This document shows, in pieces, positions 49,097 to 57,897 of a stretch of 64,000 nucleotides of DNA. The stretch spans positions 1,674,001-1,738,000 of the forward strand of contig JABYQN010000008.1 of NCBI GenBank assembly GCA_022606135.1. The letters are read 5' to 3'. A program made the translations under genes and the position numbers. This stretch comes from Fomes fomentarius (lineage: Eukaryota > Basidiomycota > Agaricomycetes > Polyporales > Polyporaceae). The notes below the pieces were generated by a model. It searched no databases. It was given only the letters and a program-made list of their open reading frames with translations, and had not been told where the DNA came from. How positions within the stretch are numbered: position 1 is the stretch's first letter; each line of letters starts with the position of its first letter.

Positions 49097-49832
49097 TCAC
49101 CGGGGGCATAGATTGATGGGACAGCCTGTTATATTGTAGAGATTTTGTAGAACTTGGCAAAATAAGTTTACTGTAGCACATGGTGTTATCTGGTAATCGA
49201 ATGAATGTCCCATTTTGGATAGAAAAAACAAAGGAATCTCAATGGAACAGCACTGTCTTATCCTTTGTCCATTTATCCTTGATATACTATAGAACAGGGT
49301 GTGGCACATATGTTCCATGCAAATTGAGCCACTGATGGTGTTAGCATGGGACAGACTGTCCCATTGATGAGCCACTTCAAAAAAAGGTGGCATAGGACAA
49401 ATGATGAATAAAGAGTGGACCACTCTGTCCTACAGAATTCCCTTTTGACATTCACCAGTGTCCATTTTTAAATGGAGCAAGCAGGAAACAACAGTAGAGC
49501 TAGAATGTAATTCCATGTTCTATGGGTGAATCACCATATATTAGTTCAAAATGCAATTCAAATCATACAGAGAGAATAGTGCTCACAATCAATTCCTAAT
49601 GGTGGCTTGGATACAGGGGCCAGATATCAGTAGTGAAGGTGATGCTATGCTCCTTATGGTATCTCGGTTTCCATGCTATATATGCTAACTCTGGACGGTG
49701 ATGCTAGTACTGCTATATATGCTAACATTAGCTGTGATTGCTTGTACTGCTATATATGCTAACACTAGCTGTGATTGCTAGTATGCCTATATATGCTAAC
49801 ACTGGATGGTGATGCTAGTACGCCTATATATG
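49097..49832 (+). repeat. Left arm of the palindrome
   Basis: 736 bp, AT-rich compared with its neighbours. The word tgggaca or its complement recurs several times (for example near 49118, 49206 and 49348, the last as a local hairpin tgggacagactgtccca). Subterminal repeats of this kind can be transposase-binding sites, which is inference. Confidence 0.85.
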
Positions 49833-50021
49833 CTAAGACACAAGCAATTACAGCTAGTGTTACCATATATAGGCGTACTAGCATCACCATCCAGTGTTAG
49901 CATATATAGGCATACTAGCAATCACAGCTAGTGTTAGCATATATAGCAGTACAAGCAATCACAGCTAATGTTAGCATATATAGCAGTACTAGCATCACCG
50001 TCCAGAGTTAGCATATATAGC
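49675..50021. repeat. 37-bp tandem repeats around the palindrome centre
   Basis: The word ctatatatgctaa starts near 49676, 49713, 49750, 49787 and 49824, exactly 37 bp apart, and the series is mirrored on the other side of the loop. Units carry variants (ctggacggtgatgctagtac against ttagctgtgattgcttgtac). About 4.3 units lie in each arm. Confidence 0.8.
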
Positions 50022-50599
50022 ATGGAAACCGAGATACCATAAGGAGCATAGCATCACCTTCACTACTGATATCTGGCCCCTGTATCCAAGCCACCATTAG
50101 GAATTGATTGTGAGCACTATTCTCTCTGTATGATTTGAATTGCATTTTGAACTAATATATGGTGATTCACCCATAGAACATGGAATTACATTCTAGCTCT
50201 ACTGTTGTTTCCTGCTTGCTCCATTTAAAAATGGACACTGGTGAATGTCAAAAGGGAATTCTGTAGGACAGAGTGGTCCACTCTTTATTCATCATTTGTC
50301 CTATGCCACCTTTTTTTGAAGTGGCTCATCAATGGGACAGTCTGTCCCATGCTAACACCATCAGTGGCTCAATTTGCATGGAACATATGTGCCACACCCT
50401 GTTCTATAGTATATCAAGGATAAATGGACAAAGGATAAGACAGTGCTGTTCCATTGAGATTCCTTTGTTTTTTCTATCCAAAATGGGACATTCATTCGAT
50501 TACCAGATAACACCATGTGCTACAGTAAACTTATTTTGCCAAGTTCTACAAAATCTCTACAATATAACAGGCTGTCCCATCAATCTATGCCCCCGGTGA
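49864..50599 (-). repeat. Right arm of the palindrome
   Basis: The reverse complement of 49097-49832. Its outer end lies 28 bp before the start codon of the Doc-like gene, so any promoter of that gene closer than about 0.7 kb must lie within this arm. Confidence 0.85.
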
Positions 50600-50626
50600 G
50601 TACCTCCTGCATCTCATCCAAACGAA

Positions 50627-51173
50627 ATGGCCGCGCATGCTGCTCGCCTTGCCCATCTCCTCACTCCAGAGTTCGCATGCCGGATAAATGCACAGATTGT
50701 GCACCCTTCCATCTCGAAGCTCGTAAAGCCTAGCGAGCTCGAGTCAGCGTTGGCTCGTCCGTTGACTGTAGCTATGCAAGAGCCCAACTGCCACGCCACA
50801 TACCTCGCCGCGAGCCTCTCATACGGTATTATACAAGGTAGCATGGCCTCCATATTCGATGTGCATCATCACTCATCAAAGCCATTGCTCAGGACATCCG
50901 TTCTTGGATGGTAACAAACGAACAGGTATGTCTTCTGTTACGATCTTCGAAGTTGCGCGTCCGGGCCTCATTTCTGTCGGAGCTTTCTTGCTCGCCAATG
51001 AATACTTGCGTGCCCAAGGGCTTCCAGGTGTACTCGACGAAGGGAAAATTGGCACTGTCTATCAGGGGCTTATAGATATCGCCGATCGTCACATGAATGC
51101 TGCAGTCGGAAAGCTGGATGACAATGGAGGGGGGCTTGCTCGGAATGTAGGTGCCGCGAAGTCGGAACCTTGA
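50627..51173 (+). CDS. Doc/Fic-family protein (bacterial-type death-on-curing)
   Basis: Three exons, 50627-50837, 50893-50925, 50983-51173, give 144 aa, close to bacterial Doc. The middle 33-nt exon carries the hallmark HPFLDGNKRT, and the first half has the helical Doc layout (residues 20-65). Fic AMP-transferases have GNGR in the motif; here it is GNKR, as in Doc, which in phage P1 phosphorylates EF-Tu as the toxin of a toxin-antitoxin pair. Whether this fungal protein has that activity is unknown. No Phd-like antitoxin was seen nearby. Introns at both edges of the motif show it has been fitted to a eukaryotic genome; an ancient bacterial origin is inference. If the second intron is retained, the frame stays open but the region after the motif no longer resembles Doc. 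The reading frame is intact. Confidence 0.85.
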
Positions 51174-51307
51174 GTTCTTACAATCGAAATGCGCACTCTG
51201 GGAAACCATCGCCTTCGCTCAGCGCCACAACCTACGTATAGCGGTTTATTGAACAAGAGAGTAACAACGACATCGCATCAGCGTGAAGGGGACAGACATT
51301 GACTTGA

Positions 51308-53187
51308 TCAGAAACCGAAAATCTCGATGAGCAGCTCGCTTCGAGCCAAATCGGCCTCTCCTCTTATCCTAGTGATGAACTTCACCTTGCGGTTCTCCAC
51401 ATCCGGTTGGTTCACCTCCCAGTCCCAAAGCTTGCCGCGGCCATAGTCGATGATACGAAAGCTCGGCTGCTTGTACGTACGCTCGTCTGGGGGAAGTGTG
51501 AGCGGACCCGGCTGGATCAGGATGTTGCGGACATATGGCGAGCCCTGAAGGTAGCGGAGATGGTGGAGACGCATGATAAGAGTGAAGCATTCCGTCCTGC
51601 CATGTTGATCAGCATAGACGTTGTAGGGAGGAGGTAGGAAACGTACCTCTGATCAGCGGTGAATTCAGACGGGTCGACTGGCGTGCCACACTCCTCCATC
51701 AGCAGAATCGGCGAGGACCATTCGACGGTGCAAGGGTAGTCCTCTTGGCAGCCAGTGTGCTTCCTCTCGATGATCTTCCCGTTCTCGTCGACAGGAAGGT
51801 AGTACCCAAAGAATTTGGGCGCGACCGCACCAACTGGGACAGGGAAACGGCACTGTGGTACGACCTCATAGCCACACCACTCCTCTTGGGTGTGCTTAGG
51901 TAGCGAGTCGTATACGCGAGCCTCGTTGTGCAGCAGACCATGGGCAGTACAACGGTTGTATGCGAGCTTAGCCGCGACCGTAACCTGACCTGTCGGGGAG
52001 CGTGCGGAGAGGGGCGGAGGGAGAGTGAGAGGAGCACGGTAGACGTACGAATGGTGACCTGACCCCAACCGGTTCGATTGGCTGAGATGGAGGTGGGCAA
52101 TGTTCTCCTTGGGTGGGGTGCCCGAGTCCTCTGTCTTGTCTGCGTTTTGGCGGAAGGGATAGAAACGCTTGTATTGAATTGGCTCGTCCTTGTCTTCCGC
52201 ATGATCTGCCTTTCGGGAGCGCGTCACATTTTGCGGGTCGTGGACCAAGAGCACGTCAGGCAAGTACTCGGAGGGGATAAACTCCTCCAGCTTCGGAAGA
52301 CCGTCGACCGAGTGTAGATCGCGAGCAGCTCCCTCATTCTCTACACCTACAGCAGACGCAGTGTTGCACAGTGGGGTGATCGTAGCGTTAGATAGGGGCT
52401 TCTCCCCGAGGTCCTCAGCCGGATCCGCCACGACAACGCCTGCGGCTCTAGCGCTCTCCGAGTCGCTATCCGGGTGGGTATACTCTGGAGACGCAGAGTT
52501 TCCGATCGCGTCATCGCCAGAGTCTGAAGGTACGTAGATGGAGGACCCAGCAGTGTCATGGGCACCAGTGATAGAGATCTTGCGGGCGAATTCGTGTTGA
52601 ACGCGATTGAACCTCTCCTTGACGTGATCGCACCAGATGTAGCCGTAGTACATGCCGTGCTCGTTCTTCAACCGCTCCGGCCCAACATTCGCCAACAACG
52701 GCCCAGTGCATATCCCCTCTGGATCGTACGGGCACCCTCCCGTGACCGCGGGCATCTCAGGGGATTCAACTGCGTCGCGCTTGCCCACCGAACCCTCGTC
52801 GTGCGGGGCCATCTGCGAGTGCTCGAGATTGCACCCCCTATCGCGTGCGTTGAGGGTACCTGTAGCGCGTCCGTTCGCATTGAGGACCTGCAACACTGGC
52901 CAGGGCCGAACAAGACGTGGCGGGACGAGCGGCTCGTCCCACTCATGGTCGTCGTAGCCCTCACCGAACTCCTTGATCATGCTGCGTGACCAGATGGTGA
53001 CATATTGTTCCACATCCGGGTTTCGTGGGATCCAGAAGAAGTGCGCGAGTTGGTGGCCCCAGATGAAGCCGTGCGGGGTGCGGAAGCCCGGAGGGGCGCG
53101 GTTACGGTGAAGGATGGCACCGTTCGGGTCGCGCACCCACCCGAGGAGGATGTCGCGTTCGCGTTCCTCAACGGCTTTGGAGGACAT
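51308..53187 (-). CDS. Kinase-like protein K2 (probable pseudokinase)
   Basis: Exons 53187-51647 and 51596-51308 give 609 aa. The architecture matches K1: N-terminal module (GFRTPHGFIWGHQL, IKEFGEGYDD, RPWPVL, CPYDPEGICTGPL, YGYIWCDH), linker LPKLEEFIPSEYLPDVLLVHDP-like, glycine loop NRLGSGHHSYVYRA, beta-3 lysine VAAKLAY, alpha-C glutamate LLHNEARVY, hinge ILLMEECG. After the conserved intron come the catalytic loop YLQGSPYVRNILIQPGP and metal loop IIDYGRG. The HRD aspartate is Ser, and DFG is DYG. The start at 53187 (MSSKAVEERERDI) aligns with K3 and has a TATA element about 110 bp upstream. K2 and K3 are nearly identical across the kinase-like region, so they are recent tandem duplicates. 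The function is unknown; regulation by binding rather than catalysis is a reasonable guess. Confidence 0.85.
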
Positions 53188-53681
53188 TCCAATCTTTCGA
53201 GTGGCTGGAAAGTCGGTGGTGAGAGCGAGATAGTGGTAGAAGGAAGTCAACGAGGGGATCAGTTCGACGGGTCACCGGGTGACAGGAAGCTTCAAATATA
53301 TACCTCCAGTACAAGCTGTCAGATTAGATCGATTCCCACCGATGAGGCATGCCTTTGCCTGCTGCCTCGAGCGTGGTGCACCGACTACCTTGAGTCATGC
53401 GCTTTGTCGTCGCAACATGAGGAGCAAAATATACTAGTGTTCACGGCACAGCCATACCGGTTATGTACTTAACCTAGTCCTCGCGTTTCAGAGTGATTAG
53501 CTCGGATCCTCGAGAAGCGGCACGTCTATCGCATCATGTACACTAACGTATGATACACAGTGACAAAAGCTCGAAACTCTATGGTACAGGGAGTCTCCAT
53601 CTATCCTACAGATGCGAACAGTGTGATTAGCCTCATACTAACTATCTATTGCATCGGTGAAGGAGAGGGATATGCACTTGA
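53188..53681. other. Intergenic region K2-K3 with duplicated flank
   Basis: Contains the K2 promoter and K3 3' flank. The block around 53580-53625 (ctatggtacagggagtctc, then acagatgcgaaca) recurs at 55966-56011 downstream of K4, which marks the repeat unit of the tandem array (about 2.38 kb). No gene is seen. Confidence 0.65.
53296..53302 (-). promoter_or_regulatory. TATA element upstream of K2
   Basis: ATATATA about 110 bp before the K2 start. An equivalent TATATA stands at the same distance before K3, next to a shared aagctt word. Confidence 0.45.
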
Positions 53682-55527
53682 TCAGAACCCGAGATCCTCT
53701 ATGAGCAGTTCACTGCGAGCCCGGGCGATCTCCTCTCCCGCCCTACGGGCGAAGTCGAACTTGCGCTTCTCCATATCCGGTTTGTTCATCTCCCAGTCCC
53801 AGCATTCGCCGCGGCCATAGTCGATGATACGAAAGCTCGGCTGCTTGTACGTACGCTCGTCTGGGGGAAGCGTGAGCGGACCCGGCTGGATCATGATGTT
53901 GCGGACATAGAACGAGCCCTGAATGTAGTCGAGGTGGTGGAGACGCTGGACAAGGGAGAAACATTCGGTTCTACAATGGTGCGATAATCAGCATAGCAGG
54001 CGTAGGGAGGAGGTAGGCAACATACCTCTGATCAGCGGTGAACTTGGACGGTTCGACTGGCGTGCCGCACTCCTCCATCAGCAGAATCGGCGAGGGCCAT
54101 TCGACGGTGCAAGGGTAGTCCTCTTGGCAGCCAGTGTGCTTCTTCTCAACGATCTTTCCGTTCGCATCGACAGGCAGGTAGTACCCGAAGAACTTGGGCG
54201 CAATCGCCCCCACTGGGACAGGGAAACGGCATTGAGGTACCACATTATACCCACACCACTCCTCTTGGGTATGCTTAGGTAGTGAGTCGTATACGCGAGC
54301 CTCGTTGTGTAGCAGACCATGGGCAGTACAACGGTTGTATGCGAGCTTAGCCGCGACTGTAACCTGACCTGTCGGGGAGCGTGCGGAGAGGGGCGGAGGG
54401 AGAGTGAGAGGAGCGCGATAGACGTACGAATGGTGACCTGATCCCAACCGGTTCGATTTGTTGAGATGGAGGTGGGCAATGTTCTCCTTGGGTGGGATGC
54501 CCGAGTCCTCTGTCTTGTCTGCGTTTTGGCGGAAGGGATAGAAACGCTTGTACTGGATTGGTTCGTCCTTGTCTTTCGCATTACCCTCCTTTCCGGAGTG
54601 CGTCACATTTTGCGGGTCGTGGACCAGGAGCACGTCAGGCAAGTACTCGGAGGGGATAAACTCCTCCAGCTTCGGAAGACCATCGACCGAGTATAGATCG
54701 CGAGCAGCTCCCTCGTTCCGCTCGCCGGACTTACTCTCTGCACCTGTGTCAGACGCGGTATTGCCTGGTGTGGCGTTCGTAGCATCAGAGGGGGACTTCT
54801 CCCCGTGGCCATCAGCCGCATCCGCCACGACAAAGTCATCGCCAGAGTCTGGAGGCACGTAGTGGCAAAGCCCTATAGTGTCGGGAACGAGGTGGACATG
54901 CCCAGTGACGGAGATCGCGTGGGCGAAGAAGCGGCTGGGTTCGTCAACGCTGTTGATCCTCTCCTTGAAGTGCTCGCACCAGATGTAGTCGTAGTACTCG
55001 CCGTCCTCGTTCTTCAGCCGCTCCGGTCCAACATTTGCCAACATCGGCCCAGTGCATATCTCCTCCGGGTCATCCGGGCACTCTCCGAAGAACGCGAGCA
55101 TCGCAGGGGACATGGCTGCGTCGGGCTTGCGCACCCAACCCGCGGGCGGCGCGATCTTCGAGTGCTCAAGCTTGCATCCCCTATCGCGTGCGTTGAGAGT
55201 ATGTGTAGCTCGTCCGTTCGCATTGAGGACCTGCAACACTGGCCAGGACCGAACTAGACGTGGTTCGACGAGTGGCTCGTCCCACTCCTTGTCGACGTAA
55301 CCCTCGCCGAACTCCTTGATCATGCTGCGCGACCAGACAGTGATAGCATTCGCACCAGGAATTCGTTGAATCCAGAAGATGTGCCCCAGTTGGTGGCCCC
55401 AGACGAAACCGTTCGCGGTACGGAAGCCCGGAGGTGCGCGATCGCGTTGAAGGATGGGACCCTTCGGGTCGCGCTCCCACCAGAGGCGGATGTCACGTTC
55501 GCGCTGCTCAACGGCTTTGAAGGACAT
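53682..55527 (-). CDS. Kinase-like protein K3 (probable pseudokinase)
   Basis: Exons 55527-54026 and 53970-53682 give 596 aa. It carries the same modules as K2, with long identical runs from the linker onward: NRLGSGHHSYVYRA, VAAKLAY, LLHNEARVY, ILLMEECG, then a YIQGSFYVRNIMIQPGP-like catalytic loop and IIDYGRG. The catalytic aspartate is Ser and DFG is DYG. The region between the N-terminal module and the linker (about residues 200-260) differs from K2 by several indels, while the kinase-like half is conserved, so purifying selection or gene conversion acts on that half. The intron after DQ-R is at the same codon and phase as in K1, K2 and K4. The ATG (MSFKAVEQRERDI) is set by alignment with K2. 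Partner and pathway are unknown. Confidence 0.85.
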
Positions 55528-56079
55528 TGCAATCTGTCGAGTCGCTGGGAAGTCGATTGGTTATGTGGTGGAGAAGGTGAGATAATGGTGGAAGGAAGTC
55601 AATGTGTGGATTAGTTCGACGCGTGACAGTCGAAGCTTATATACCTCAGGCAGTCCAAGGTGGCAGATTGGATCGATGCTCACCGATGACGCATGTCTTT
55701 GGTCGCTTTGGTCCAGCTTGGTGCCGCACGGGCCACCTCAAGACTGCGCTTTGTGGTCGTGGACAGGGAACAAAAGAAACAACTGTGACTATTCACGACC
55801 TAATCTGGCGTGCTGGCACAGCCATGTCGGTTAACCTCGTGTTTTAGCGTAATTGACTCGGATCCTCGACAAGCGATAGCCATGATCTATCCTTTGTCTG
55901 TATGACTGAATGTAATGTACAGGAATCTACAAAGTATGATACACAAGTGGCAAGATCTCGAAAATCTATGGTACAGGGAGTCTCAATCTATTCTACAGAT
56001 GCGAACAATGCGAACAGATACAAGACAAAAAAAAGGATACAGAACTTCGTACTTTTCTCGTTCGGCACGGCTTCCCATC
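55528..56079. other. Intergenic region K3-K4
   Basis: Holds the K3 promoter (TATATA at 55638-55643) and the copy of the block shared with 53580-53625. A poly-A run occurs near 56026-56034. No gene is seen. Confidence 0.6.
55638..55643 (-). promoter_or_regulatory. TATA element upstream of K3
   Basis: TATATA 111 bp before the K3 start, matching the K2 element in position. Confidence 0.45.
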
Positions 56080-57298
56080 CTACAGTATGTTGATAAAACC
56101 CAACTCCTGCATCGTGACAAGCACATCTCGTTCCCGACCCTTCTCAAATGCGCGCTTCGCTCCCATGGCGCTCTCCAATGGCAGTATGTGGGCAAACCCC
56201 CGCCAACGACCAAAGCTGATGAGCCTGTAGCTCGGATTGTCCATTGAGCGTTCCTCAGGAGGCGCAGTGAGCGGGCCCGCTTGCACGAGCATGTTGCCCG
56301 GGATCGGGGAGCCGCGCGAGAAGCCCTGGCGATGCATGCGCTGGACGAGCTCTAAGCAGTGCTCTCTGTGACAAATCGCGTAAACGTGAGCATCGGGTTA
56401 TGACACAAGCACGACACAGTGACTCGGACTCGGGTACGAACCTGTGTGCTAACGACATGACCTCGGGCTGCTCCACAGGCTCTCCGCAATCCTGCATGAG
56501 CAGGATAGAGTTGGGCCAGTGCGGGACGTGACAGTCCGAGTTCGCGAAATCCTTGCACTCTTCGTGCGTGCGCGCGAGGATCTTTCCCTTAGAGTTCACG
56601 GGGACGTAGAAGCCGTAGAAGTTCGGCACGATTGGTGGTGCGAGGTTCTTGGGCTTCGACTTGGGGTTCATCACGACGCCCCAGCCGGGAAACCCGCGCG
56701 GACGCATGGCGGGCAGATGTGCCTTGAGTGGCGCGTCGGCGGAGATGAGCTCGGAGTCCTCGAAGAACTCGCGCGGGAAAGCAGCGTAGCCTTTCGCCTC
56801 CTCCTTCAGGAGGTGGTGGGAGCGACAGCGAGATGTCGCTGTCTTTGCCACGACAGCAACGCGTGTTGGCGATGCGTCTGTGGGATGGAGTGTGGCGACG
56901 AGGGACGCGCGATGGACGTATGAGCGACGGCCTTCGGCCACAAGGTTTGAAGAGTCGAGGTGAAGCTGGCCCTCGCGTGGCTCCCTGTCTCGGGCTGGAA
57001 CCTCGGGGAACACGCGCTTGTAGCGCAGAGGCTGACCCGCCCTCTTCGTCCTCCGATTGGTTACGTTGCTACGATCGAACACGACGAGGACCTCGGGAAG
57101 ATGGTCCATCTCAATGAATCTTTCGAGCTTCGGGACACCATCTATCGAGTACGGATCTTCGACGTCCGGATACTGATTCTGTGTCGGGATGGACTTCCCA
57201 GCAACTTGGACGAGTGGCGTAGGTGAGGTGTTCTCCTTCCCAGAATCGGAAGATGAGGAGATGTCCTCAATAGAGGGTTGGCGTGGTACTCCAGGCAT
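56080..57298 (-). CDS. Kinase-like protein K4 (degenerate pseudokinase)
   Basis: Exons 57298-56442 and 56365-56080 give 380 aa. It lacks the 230-residue N-terminal module and begins with a Ser/Pro-rich tail (MPGVPRQPSIEDISSSSDSG), then the linker (VPKLERFIEMDHLPEVLVVFD). The fold markers are eroded: the glycine loop reads NLVAEGRRSYVHRA, with no GxG. The beta-3 lysine (VVAKTAT) and alpha-C glutamate (LLKEEAKGY) persist, and the hinge is ILLMQDCGEP. The catalytic loop is FSRGSPIPGNMLVQAGP (Asp to Ser, Asn kept). The metal loop is LISFGRW, so the DFG aspartate is also gone. Catalysis is therefore very unlikely, yet the reading frame and the shared intron are intact, which suggests a retained non-catalytic role. 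Confidence 0.82.
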
Positions 57299-57897
57299 AA
57301 TGGGGTAAGGAAAGGGTATGTGGTTGTGCGATCACTGCTGCAGCGACTTGTCTACGGTGATTACTAAGATGTGGTTGGATAGTCGCACTGAAGCCGCTAG
57401 TGACAAACGGAACACAAAGCGTCAGTATCACATGTTCTGTTAAGCCTGCAGCTTCAGCAGCAGCAAGCTTACGTTCTGAGACCGTAGTATGTGGCCTGAG
57501 GTTGGGCGGGTCGAAGGTTGGTGGTGGTTGAGGTCGAAAGTGAATCGATCATCAAGCGCCCGTATCAAGCTTGCATTCTTCCGTCCGACATGTGGCCGGC
57601 GTGGCCACTTTCTCAAGGTGCTTCTTTGCGTTATCATTACTCCGACGACCACAATCGTGTTTATCTTCCCGCATACGTATCATGATCATTGTCGTAGTGC
57701 ATTACATAGTAATGTAGTAACAAGCCGCTGACGTGACGTAGGTCCGCCCAGTCAAGACAAGGAAGCGCTGAGCGCTGAGAGGCTGACCGCCACGATTCAT
57801 TATAGTACATCTGCTGTAGCAAGCGTTCGCAATCTACAGTAGACCTTGATACGTCAAAAAACAACGAAATAACGAAGTAGACGCACCACCAAGCACC
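57299..57897. other. Intergenic region K4-K5
   Basis: About 600 bp upstream of K4 and downstream of K5. The part around 57600-57870 is AT-richer. No gene is seen. Confidence 0.6.

Larger units (their letters stand above)
49097..50599. mobile_element. Foldback-type element: 1.5-kb near-perfect palindrome
   Basis: Positions n and 99696-n are complementary from 49097 to 50599. Spot checks at both ends, at 49481/50215 and at the centre agree with no indel. Two 736-bp arms flank a 31-nt loop (49833-49863). The inner part of each arm consists of 37-bp tandem repeats. This arrangement (long inverted repeats, internal tandem repeats, no coding region) is that of foldback transposons such as Drosophila FB, which are mobilised in trans. 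The outer ends read tcaccgggggcatagattga. No clear target duplication was found. An identical 60-codon ORF occurs once in each arm simply because the arms are the same sequence. The name foldback-type is by structure only. Confidence 0.85.

Noticed and set aside
49273..50423. Identical 60-codon ORFs in both arms of the palindrome as a duplicated gene
   Set aside because: The identity follows from the inverted repeat itself. There is no motif, no intron logic and no codon-position signal that I can see.
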